From NCBI GenBank assembly GCA_013695075.1, contig JACDBE010000104.1:1-7722 (forward strand): DNA of 7,722 nucleotides. Direction: 5' to 3'. The DNA comes from Acidimicrobiia bacterium. GTDB taxonomy: Bacteria > Actinomycetota > Acidimicrobiia > Spongiisociales > UBA5794. The notes beneath the pieces were generated by a model. That model worked only from the letters and a program-made list of their open reading frames with translations, did no database searches and was not told where the DNA came from. Positions 1-6,184 of this stretch are shown in pieces. A program made the translations under genes and the position numbers. Position 1 is the stretch's first letter. Each line of letters begins with the position of its first letter.

Positions 1-19
1 TGGTGCCATGGAAGTGCCC

Positions 20-25
20 TATCCT
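20..25 (+). promoter_or_regulatory. Candidate -10 box (TATCCT) for the tRNA-Thr/tRNA-Met/tuf unit
   Basis: TATCCT fits the TANNNT form and ends 23 nt before tRNA-Thr. That is nearly the same distance as the much better -10 box before tRNA-Trp in this window (24 nt). The -35 box would fall outside the window, so it cannot be tested. Confidence 0.3.
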
Positions 26-48
26 TCGGCGCCGTTCAGGTGAGCAGC

Positions 49-120
49 GCCCCCTTAGCTCAGTGGCAGAGCACTTCCATGGTAAGGAAGGGGTCCCGGG
101 TTCAAATCCCGGAGGGGGCT
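49..120 (+). tRNA. tRNA-Thr (anticodon GGU)
   Basis: A complete 72-nt cloverleaf is visible. The acceptor stem is 49-55 with 113-119, the D stem 58-61 with 69-72, the anticodon stem 74-78 with 86-90, and the T stem 96-100 with 108-112. The anticodon GGT at 81-83 reads ACC (and ACU by wobble) threonine codons. The discriminator base is U120 and no CCA is encoded, so CCA must be added after transcription. It lies upstream of tRNA-Met and tuf with no terminator between, like the tRNA-tufB operons of other bacteria, so co-transcription is likely. Confidence 0.96.
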
Positions 121-219
121 CTGGCGACCGGCGTCGATCGCCTTGCTATCCTCTCGCCGCTACCCGCTCATGGCGGCGGCGGTCGCCGGAGAGGGCCAGC
201 GCGCTCGGCCGCGCACCGC

Positions 220-293
220 GGCGGCGTAGCTCAGTCGGTAAGAGCGCTCGACTCATAATCGAGAGGTCGGCGGTTCAAGTCCGCCCGCCGCTA
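220..293 (+). tRNA. tRNA-Met (anticodon CAU), probably elongator
   Basis: A 74-nt cloverleaf is visible. The acceptor stem is 220-226 with 286-292, ending in a G1-U72 wobble. The D stem is 229-232 with 242-245, the anticodon stem 247-251 with 259-263, and the T stem 269-273 with 281-285. The anticodon CAT is at 254-256 and the discriminator is A293. CCA is not encoded. The initiator hallmarks (C1-A72 mismatch, three G-C pairs below the anticodon loop) are absent, so this is an elongator Met tRNA. A lysidine-modified Ile2 tRNA also has a CAU anticodon and cannot be fully excluded. The Thr-Met tRNA pair upstream of rpmG/tuf is a known actinobacterial arrangement. Confidence 0.93.
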
Positions 294-353
294 CGCACGC
301 AGAACAACAACACAATCGGACAGCGACGAACGCTGCGAACAGGAGCATAAGGC

Positions 354-1544
<1,191 letters not shown>

Positions 1545-1566
1545 CGCCGAGGACCGGGAACTACCA

Positions 1567-1728
1567 ATGGCCAGCGACAAGCGCCCGCCCATCACCCTCG
1601 CCTGCGAGAAGTGCAAGCGACGCAACTACGTCACCACCAAGAGCAAGGCGAACACCCGGGAGCGGCTGGAGCTGAAGAAGTACTGTCGCTGGTGTCGGGT
1701 GCACACTCCCCATCGCGAGACCCGCTGA
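1567..1728 (+). CDS. rpmG: 50S ribosomal protein L33, zinc-binding (C+) form
   Basis: L33 is a small protein of the large ribosomal subunit near the E site. The 53-residue product is lysine/arginine rich and has two CxxC pairs, CEKC at 13-16 and CRWC at 40-43, which form the zinc ribbon of the C+ form. Zinc-free paralogues lack these cysteines. Length and ending (HTPHRETR) are normal for the family. The chosen ATG gives the standard N-terminus. An in-frame upstream start at 1492 would run back into the tuf coding region and is rejected. A modest SD (GAGG 1549-1552, or GGGAA 1556-1560) precedes it. It sits 22 nt after tuf and is followed by a strong hairpin, so it ends the tRNA-tuf-rpmG transcript. 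Confidence 0.97.
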   Translation: MASDKRPPITLACEKCKRRNYVTTKSKANTRERLELKKYCRWCRVHTPHRETR

Positions 1729-1756
1729 CACCACACCCGGCGGGACATCGCATGGA

Positions 1757-1788
1757 GAAGGAGCCGCCCCTCAGGGGGCGGCTCCTTC
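1757..1788 (+). terminator. Strong hairpin terminator after rpmG
   Basis: A perfect 14-bp GC-rich stem (1757-1770 with 1775-1788) closes a TCAG tetraloop, 28 nt after the rpmG stop. There is no U-tract afterwards, which is common for hairpin terminators in high-GC actinobacteria. It marks the end of the tRNA-tuf-rpmG unit. Confidence 0.85.
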
Positions 1789-1798
1789 GTCATCGGGG

Positions 1799-1848
1799 CA
1801 ACCTTGAGCGACTCACCCCGCACAGCGAGGTTGGACGCTCAAAGTTTC
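1799..1848 (+). repeat. Degenerate palindromic element in the exporter leader, related to the hairpin at 4403-4464
   Basis: TTGAGCG (1804-1810) pairs with CGCTCAA (1836-1842). The pairing extends as AAC/GTT beyond one mismatch. An alternative pairing, CAACCT (1799-1804) with AGGTTG (1828-1833), excludes the first. The right arm holds GCTCAAAGTTTC (1837-1848), identical to 4449-4460. The left arm CAACCTTGAGC also resembles CAAACTTTGAGC at 4410-4421. It may be a decayed copy of the same element, or a switching leader RNA of the exporter gene. Confidence 0.6.
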
Positions 1849-1921
1849 ACCGACGGGGGGGCGACGAGTTTCCCACCGCCCAGCCGTCGTAGCGTCGACA
1901 GGAAACGAAACGGAGCAAGTG

Positions 1922-3520
1922 ATGGATCTCGAGCGCAGGGATGAGGCGCTGCCGGTGCTGGCGGGTCGGCGGGAATGGATCGGGCTGTCGGTGCTCACCC
2001 TGGCCTGCCTGGTGTATGTCATGGACCTCACCGTGCTCCACCTGGCGGTGCCCCAGCTCAGCGCCGACCTCGAGCCGACCAGCGCCCAGCTGCTGTGGAT
2101 CATCGACATCTACGGCTTCGTGGTGGCCGGTTCGCTGATCACAATGGGGACTCTCGGCGACCGCATCGGGCGACGGCGGCTGCTGATGATCGGCGCGAGC
2201 AGTTTCGCCGCGGTGTCACTCCTCGCCGCCTTTTCCACCAGCGCCGGCATGCTCATCGCCAGCCGGGCGCTGATGGGGGTGGCCGGGGCGACGCTGGCGC
2301 CTTCGACGCTGTCGCTGATCTTCACCATGTTCCAGGACCCCAAGCAACGGTCGGTGGCCATCGGGTGGTGGATCGCCGCCTTTTCGGCAGGTAGCGCCGT
2401 CGGTCCCGTGCTCGGCGGACTGCTGCTGGAGCACTTCTGGTGGGGCTCGGTCTTCCTCCTCGCCCTACCCGTGATGGCGTTGCTGGTGGTTCTCGGTCCC
2501 CGGGTGCTCCCCGAATACCGGGACCCCGACGCCGGACGGCTCGACCTGCGCAGCGCCGGGATGTCGCTGGTGGCAATGCTGGCGGTGATCTACGGGTTGA
2601 AGGAGATCGCCCAGGACGGTCCGAGTTGGCCGGCGGTGCTGGTGATCCTGGCCGGGGTGGTGCTGGGTGCCCTGTTCGTGCGCCGCCAGCGCAGCCTGGC
2701 CGATCCGCTCATCGACCTGCCCCTGTTCCGGGTTCGGACCTTCAACGTTTCGCTGGCCGCCAACCTGCTCGCCATCTTTGTCATCGTCGGCTACGCCCTG
2801 TTTGTCGCCCAGTACCTGCAGCTGGTGCTGGAGCTCTCCCCGCTGACCGCCGGGTTGTGGTCGCTGCCAGGGGCGGCGGCGTTCATTGTGGGCTCCACGG
2901 CGGCGCCCCGGTTCGTCCATCGGATCCGTCCCGGAGCGGTCCTCGGTGTCGGCTTGACCCTGGGAGCGGTGGGGTTGGCCATCCTGGCTCAGGTCGGGGT
3001 GTGGGGCGGGCTATGGGTGGTGGTGGCCTCCTCAGTGGTCATCTCGTTGGCGCTGGCGCCGGTGTTCAACGTCACCACGGAGCTGATCGTCAGTTCGGCG
3101 CCCCCGGAGCGGGCCGGGTCCGCCTCGGGGATCTCGGAGACCGCTTCCGAGCTCGGCGGTGCCCTCGGTATCGCCCTGCTGGGCAGCATCGGCACCGCCG
3201 TGTACCGGGCCCGAGTGGGGGACGCCATCCCTGCCGGCATCCCCGATGGTGTGGCGCAGGCCACCCTGGACACCCTTGGCGCCGCCAGGGCTGCGACCGA
3301 ACCGTTGGGTGAGACCGGGGCAGCACTGCTCGAGGTGGCCCGTCAGGCGTTCACTTCGGGACTGCGCGTGACGGCGGCAGTCAGCGCCGTGATCGCCGTC
3401 GCCGTCGCCATTCCCGCCGCCCGCCTGCTGCGTCGGGTTTCACCGCTGTCCGAGGGCGACCCCGGGGTCGGAGTGGAGCAGCCCGGCGGCACCCCGGCGG
3501 GCCTGACCGATTCGCGCTGA
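1922..3520 (+). CDS. DHA2-family (14-helix) MFS multidrug exporter, QacA/SmvA-like
   Basis: This is a proton-driven inner-membrane drug efflux pump. The 532-residue product has fourteen hydrophobic segments, the first at about 19-39 and the last at about 480-500. Helix 1 carries VMDLTVL with Asp35, and helix 2 carries WIIDIY with Asp62. These correspond to the acidic residues in QacA helices 1 and 2 linked to binding of cationic drugs. MFS motif A (GTLGDRIGRRR, 76-86) follows helix 2. The antiporter motif C (GSAVGPVLGG, 157-166) is in helix 5. ATG 1922 is preferred over GTG 1919 because GGAG (1912-1915) lies 6 nt before it. No convincing promoter was found in 1789-1921, where the palindromic element sits. 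A large hairpin starts 8 nt after the stop, and the TipA-like regulator gene follows 100 nt downstream on the same strand, suggesting inducible drug export. The substrate cannot be read from sequence. Confidence 0.93.
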   Translation: MDLERRDEALPVLAGRREWIGLSVLTLACLVYVMDLTVLHLAVPQLSADLEPTSAQLLWIIDIYGFVVAGSLITMGTLGDRIGRRRLLMIGASSFAAVSLLAAFSTSAGMLIASRALMGVAGATLAPSTLSLIFTMFQDPKQRSVAIGWWIAAFSAGSAVGPVLGGLLLEHFWWGSVFLLALPVMALLVVLGPRVLPEYRDPDAGRLDLRSAGMSLVAMLAVIYGLKEIAQDGPSWPAVLVILAGVVLGALFVRRQRSLADPLIDLPLFRVRTFNVSLAANLLAIFVIVGYALFVAQYLQLVLELSPLTAGLWSLPGAAAFIVGSTAAPRFVHRIRPGAVLGVGLTLGAVGLAILAQVGVWGGLWVVVASSVVISLALAPVFNVTTELIVSSAPPERAGSASGISETASELGGALGIALLGSIGTAVYRARVGDAIPAGIPDGVAQATLDTLGAARAATEPLGETGAALLEVARQAFTSGLRVTAAVSAVIAVAVAIPAARLLRRVSPLSEGDPGVGVEQPGGTPAGLTDSR

Positions 3521-3527
3521 GACGTGA

Positions 3528-3575
3528 TTCTTAGGACCCAAGCGCGTCGCTAATGGCGCGTTTCGGTCCTAAGAA
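3528..3575 (+). terminator. Long hairpin between exporter and regulator
   Basis: An 11-bp outer stem (3528-3538 with 3565-3575, TTCTTAGGACC) is followed by a C/C mismatch. A 9-bp inner stem (3540-3548 with 3555-3563, including two G-U pairs) and a GCTAAT loop complete it. It starts 8 nt after the exporter stop and ends just before the regulator's promoter, so it probably terminates or stabilises the exporter mRNA. No U-tract follows. The loop region TCGCTAATG resembles TCGCTATG at the tip of the 4403-4464 hairpin. Confidence 0.75.
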
Positions 3576-3582
3576 AACCTGC

Positions 3583-3613
3583 TTGACCCTCACGTTACGT
3601 CATGGTCTACCGT
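3583..3613 (+). promoter_or_regulatory. MerR-type promoter with operator dyad, autoregulation of the TipA-like gene
   Basis: The -35 TTGACC (3583-3588) and -10 TACCGT (3608-3613) are separated by a 19-bp spacer, the overlong spacing typical of promoters activated by MerR proteins. The dyad GACC-N3-ACGT-T-ACGT-N3-GGTC spans 3585-3607 and is centred on 3596. Nine of eleven base pairs are symmetric. The centre is offset about 2 bp towards the -35 box, as in other MerR-family promoters such as soxS. The -10 box ends 7 nt before ATG 3621, so the transcript should start at or next to the start codon. Confidence 0.82.
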
Positions 3614-3620
3614 GGTGCTC

Positions 3621-4397
3621 ATGGCGAACAGAACCCTCGATAGCTACACCGTTGGTGAGGTGGCCCGGCTGGCGGGGATCACCGTGCGGACCCTGCACCA
3701 CTATGACGAGATCGGGTTGTTGGGTCCCAGCGCCCGCTCCGACAGCGGCTACCGGCTGTACGACGACACCGACCTGGAACGGCTGCAGCAGGTGCTGGTG
3801 TACCGCGAGCTGGGTCTGGCGCTCGATGACATCAGGGCGGCGATGGGCGACCCCGGTTTCGACCGGGTGGCGGCGTTGCGCAAACAGCGCACCCAACTCG
3901 CCGGCCAGGCACGACGACTGAAGAGGGTGATCGCCGCTGTCGAGGCGGCAATTCGGGCAGAGGAGACAGGCATGAGACTGACCAAGGAAGAGATGTTCGA
4001 GGTCTTCGGTGACTTCGATCCCACCCAGTTCGACGGCGAGGTCAAGGAGCGCTGGGGCGACTCGGATGGATACCGGGAGAGCGCCCGCCGCACCGCGGCG
4101 TACACCCAGGAGGACTGGATGGCGATCAAGGCCGAGGGCGAGGCCATCAACCGTCGCTTCCTCGACGCCATGGCGAGCGGCGTCGACCCCACCAGCGACC
4201 AGGCGGCGGACATCGCCGAAGCGGCCCGGCTGCAGATCGACCAGCGGTTCTACCCGTGCTCGCCCGAGATGCACGCCAACCTGGGTGAGATGTACGTCGC
4301 CGACCCCCGCTTCGCCAAGACCTACGAGGGCATGGCTCCGGGGATGGCCGAGTACGTGCGCACCGCCATCGCTACCAACGCCGCTCGCACGTCATAG
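3621..4397 (+). CDS. TipA-like MerR-family regulator with TipAS drug-recognition domain
   Basis: This is a cytosolic transcription activator expected to sense thiopeptide-like antibiotics. The product has 258 residues. Residues 9-35 are the MerR winged helix (YTVGEVARLAGITVRTLHHYDEIGLL), followed by the second wing and a coiled-coil dimerisation helix to about 115. From 118 on it is a TipAS-type helical domain. The FYPCSPEMH block contains Cys213, which lines up with the Streptomyces TipAL cysteine (Cys214) that reacts with thiostrepton. ATG 3621 is chosen because it gives the normal N-terminus and lies 7 nt after a -10 box. No SD precedes it, consistent with leaderless translation. GTG 3612 is in frame but would precede the likely transcription start. 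Total length matches TipAL (about 253). The gene is likely self-activated through the operator at 3583-3613 and probably controls, or co-occurs with control of, the exporter upstream. Confidence 0.92.
   Translation: MANRTLDSYTVGEVARLAGITVRTLHHYDEIGLLGPSARSDSGYRLYDDTDLERLQQVLVYRELGLALDDIRAAMGDPGFDRVAALRKQRTQLAGQARRLKRVIAAVEAAIRAEETGMRLTKEEMFEVFGDFDPTQFDGEVKERWGDSDGYRESARRTAAYTQEDWMAIKAEGEAINRRFLDAMASGVDPTSDQAADIAEAARLQIDQRFYPCSPEMHANLGEMYVADPRFAKTYEGMAPGMAEYVRTAIATNAARTS
3961..4397 (+). other. Internal translation start giving a TipAS-like short isoform
   Basis: Inside the regulator gene, AGGAG (3961-3965) lies 6 nt before an in-frame ATG at 3972 (Met118), exactly at the junction between the coiled coil and the drug-binding domain. 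Starting here gives 141 residues, including the reactive-type cysteine. In Streptomyces lividans the tipA gene makes a full-length TipAL and an abundant 144-residue TipAS drug-sequestering protein from an internal start. The same layout here suggests the short protein is made. It would have the better ribosome-binding site, since the full-length start has none. Confidence 0.7.
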
Positions 4398-4402
4398 GCC
4401 CA

Positions 4403-4464
4403 AGCCGATCAAACTTTGAGCACTTTCCATCGCTATGCGATGGAAAGTGCTCAAAGTTTCGGCT
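4403..4464 (+). repeat. Near-perfect 23-bp palindrome (hairpin) after the TipA-like gene
   Basis: The arms 4411-4433 and 4437-4459 are perfectly complementary over 23 bp, with a TAT loop at 4434-4436. A further 5-bp stem (AGCCG 4403-4407 with CGGCT 4460-4464) extends it past a 3-nt bulge. It begins 5 nt after the regulator stop and can act as its terminator, although no U-tract follows. The arm sequence is less GC-rich than its surroundings. GCTCAAAGTTTC (4449-4460) recurs at 1837-1848, on the far side of the exporter gene. Confidence 0.9.
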
Positions 4465-4483
4465 GCGGAGGAGAGGCTGGGGG

Positions 4484-4489
4484 TAGGAT
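4484..4489 (+). promoter_or_regulatory. Possible -10 box (TAGGAT) for the UspA-like gene
   Basis: TAGGAT matches TANNNT and lies about 40 nt before ATG 4531, just after the palindrome. No -35 box is recognisable, so support is weak. Confidence 0.3.
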
Positions 4490-4530
4490 GGCGGGAGCGG
4501 GGACAAGGGATCCACCTCACGGGACGGCCC

Positions 4531-4950
4531 ATGCCAACGTACCTGGTGGTAGCCAATCAGACGCTTGCCAGCGATGAGCTGTTGGCGCACGTCCGCAGTC
4601 TGATGGAGGCCGGACCGGCCGAGTTCCACCTGGTGGTACCGGCTACCCCTCCCAAAGAGCACCTCACCTGGACCGAGGGCAACGCCCGCGCCATCGCCGC
4701 CGCCCAGCTGGAACGTGCCCTGGCCCGGATGACCGCAGAAGGAGCCACCGTCAGCGGTGAGGTCGGTGACGCCAACCCGACGCTGGCGGTAGAAGATGTC
4801 CTGCTGCGCCACGGCGTCGACGAGATCATCGTGTCCACCCTGCCCGAGGGTACCTCCCGCTGGCTGAAGCGGGGGGTGCCGGACAAGCTCCGCAAGCACC
4901 ACGACATCCCGGTGACCCACATCGTCGGCAACCCCGAGCCCGAGGACTGA
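4531..4950 (+). CDS. Small UspA-like alpha/beta protein, function unknown
   Basis: The 139-residue product starts MPTYLVVANQTL, a hydrophobic first strand, and continues with alternating helices and strands. Examples are FHLVVPATPP at about 33-42, a long alanine-rich helix and VDEIIVSTLPEG at about 106-117. It ends in a DIPVTHIV strand. This order resembles the UspA-type alpha/beta fold, and similar actinobacterial proteins are annotated as universal stress-like. The canonical ATP-binding G-x2-G-x9-G-S/T motif is not clearly present, so nucleotide binding is doubtful. ATG 4531 is chosen because upstream in-frame starts (4435) would translate the palindrome arm. The SD is weak. It lies 133 nt after the regulator gene and 38 nt before the HTH_42 gene. 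No membrane segment or signal peptide is seen. Family assignment is moderate, function unassigned. Confidence 0.8.
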   Translation: MPTYLVVANQTLASDELLAHVRSLMEAGPAEFHLVVPATPPKEHLTWTEGNARAIAAAQLERALARMTAEGATVSGEVGDANPTLAVEDVLLRHGVDEIIVSTLPEGTSRWLKRGVPDKLRKHHDIPVTHIVGNPEPED

Positions 4951-4973
4951 CCGGATCCGGCTGCGGTCGCTGA

Positions 4974-4979
4974 TAGCCT
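4974..4979 (+). promoter_or_regulatory. -10 box (TAGCCT) of a leaderless HTH_42 gene
   Basis: TAGCCT ends 9 nt before the GTG start at 4989, so transcription would begin at or within a few bases of the start codon. The 12-nt block TAGCCTGCGCCG (4974-4985) is repeated exactly at 6171-6182 in front of the next gene. No clear -35 box or SD is present. Confidence 0.6.
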
Positions 4980-4988
4980 GCGCCGCTG

Positions 4989-6083
4989 GTGGTCGAGATC
5001 CTGAACAGGCGGGCGCTCAATCGGGCGACGCTGGCCAGACAGTTGCTGCTGGAGCGGTCGACCATGCCCCCCCTGGCGGCCGTCCACCACCTCGCCGGTC
5101 TCCAGGCGCAGACCTCGGCCACCTGGTACACCGGTCTGTGGGGCCGGCTGGCCGACTTCGATCCCCACCTGATGTCCGACCTGCTGGAACGCCGGGAGGT
5201 GGTGCGCATCTCGGTGATGCGGGGCACCATCCACCTGGTCACCGCAGCCGATGCCCTCGCCTTCCGCCCGGTGCTCCAGGTGGTCCACGAGCGGATGTTG
5301 CAGGGGAGCTTCGGCCGCAAACTGGCCGGCCTCGACCTCGCCGCCATCGCCGCGGCAGGCCGGGAGATGGTCGACCAGGAGCCCCTGACCTTCGACGAGC
5401 TGGGCAGGCGCCTGATCGGCGTGTGGCCCGCCCGGGACCGGCTGGCGTTGGCGATGGCGGTGCGCTTCAGGGAGGCGCTGGTGCAGGTGCCGCCCCGCGG
5501 GCTGTGGAAGCGCCGCGGCCAGGCGCGGCACACCTCGGCCGAGGCCTGGCTGGGCAGAGCGCTGTCCACCGACGACCGCCCCGACGACCTGGTGATGCGC
5601 TACCTGGCCGCCTTCGGGCCGGCCTCGGTCATGGACATCCAGGCCTGGTCCGGGCTCACCCGGCTGGCCGAGGTGGTCGACCGGCTGCGACCCGGGCTGG
5701 CTGTCTTCGCCGACGAACGGGGACGGGAGCTGTTCGACCTACCCAATGCCCCCAGACCGGGTCCCGACGTGGAGGCGCCGGTGCGGCTCCTGTACGACTA
5801 CGACAACCTGTTCCTGTCTCACGGCGACCGCAGCCGGGTCATCCCCGACGACCTCCGTGTCGAGCTCCCCGACAAACCGGGGGCGCACTATGGGATGGTG
5901 CTCATCGACGGGATGATCGGCGGCTGGTGGCAGCACGTCACCGCTGCCGGGGGCTCCACGGTGGTGGTCCATCCCGGCTCCGGGCTGTCACCGGCGGTGG
6001 CAGAGGAAGTCACCGCCGAGGCGGCGGCGCTGGTGCGCTTCCTCGATCCCGACCACCCCGCCCCCGGCGTCGTCATCGACTGA
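4989..6083 (+). CDS. HTH_42 winged-helix protein, AlkZ-like DNA glycosylase candidate
   Basis: The 364-residue protein belongs to the HTH_42/DUF1006 (YcaQ/AlkZ) family. Conserved stretches include LNRATLARQLLLERS (about 10-24), HHLAGLQAQ (33-41), VVRISVMRGTIHLVTAADAL (about 71-90) and the C-terminal LLYDYDNLFLSHGDRSR. The Gln39-Ala-Gln41 motif matches the catalytic QxQ of AlkZ-type glycosylases. AlkZ unhooks azinomycin DNA cross-links in its producer; the AlkX/YcaQ branch instead has QxD. Excision of bulky or cross-linked alkyl bases is therefore the best guess, but many HTH_42 proteins are uncharacterised. The GTG start at 4989 matches family N-termini and sits 9 nt after a TAGCCT box with no SD, so it is probably leaderless. 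A small hairpin follows the stop. Family call firm, activity inferred. Confidence 0.88.
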   Translation: MVEILNRRALNRATLARQLLLERSTMPPLAAVHHLAGLQAQTSATWYTGLWGRLADFDPHLMSDLLERREVVRISVMRGTIHLVTAADALAFRPVLQVVHERMLQGSFGRKLAGLDLAAIAAAGREMVDQEPLTFDELGRRLIGVWPARDRLALAMAVRFREALVQVPPRGLWKRRGQARHTSAEAWLGRALSTDDRPDDLVMRYLAAFGPASVMDIQAWSGLTRLAEVVDRLRPGLAVFADERGRELFDLPNAPRPGPDVEAPVRLLYDYDNLFLSHGDRSRVIPDDLRVELPDKPGAHYGMVLIDGMIGGWWQHVTAAGGSTVVVHPGSGLSPAVAEEVTAEAAALVRFLDPDHPAPGVVID

Positions 6084-6091
6084 CGTCGCAG

Positions 6092-6106
6092 CGGGCGAGC
6101 CGCCCG
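6092..6106 (+). terminator. Small hairpin after the HTH_42 gene
   Basis: CGGGCG (6092-6097) pairs with CGCCCG (6101-6106) around an AGC loop, 8 nt after the stop. CGCCC (6101-6105) can alternatively pair with GGGCG at 6112-6116. It is short, so terminator function is tentative. Confidence 0.35.
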
Positions 6107-6170
6107 ATAATGGGCGTCTCCCACCGCGCCGCGCGGATGACGGCAGGCATTCCCGGCGCGCACCGGCGCC

Positions 6171-6176
6171 TAGCCT
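6171..6176 (+). promoter_or_regulatory. -10 box (TAGCCT) of the leaderless dehydratase gene
   Basis: TAGCCT ends 8 nt before ATG 6185 and is part of a 12-nt block identical to 4974-4985. No SD lies between the box and the ATG, supporting leaderless transcription. Confidence 0.6.
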
Positions 6177-6184
6177 GCGCCGTC

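Noticed and set aside
147..152. TATCCT as a promoter for tRNA-Met
   Set aside because: It lies 67 nt from the tRNA with no -35 box; co-transcription with tRNA-Thr is simpler.
3..350. Open frames across the tRNA region (3-350 and 40-258)
   Set aside because: They run through two complete tRNA cloverleaves and have no protein-family resemblance.
2440..3312. 290-residue plus-strand frame inside the exporter gene
   Set aside because: Gly/Arg/Pro-rich shadow translation; the overlapping MFS protein has clear motifs.
4435..4530. Upstream start for the UspA-like gene
   Set aside because: It would translate the arm of the 23-bp palindrome and add residues unlike the family; ATG 4531 begins directly at the first strand.
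4557..5531. Minus-strand 324-residue frame opposite the UspA-like and HTH_42 genes
   Set aside because: It overlaps two plus-strand genes, is rich in Gln/Arg/His/Pro and has no recognisable domain.
5138..6184. Long upstream extension of the dehydratase frame
   Set aside because: It overlaps the well-supported HTH_42 gene in another frame and translates to Arg/Pro/Gly-rich sequence; the MaoC fold begins at 6185.
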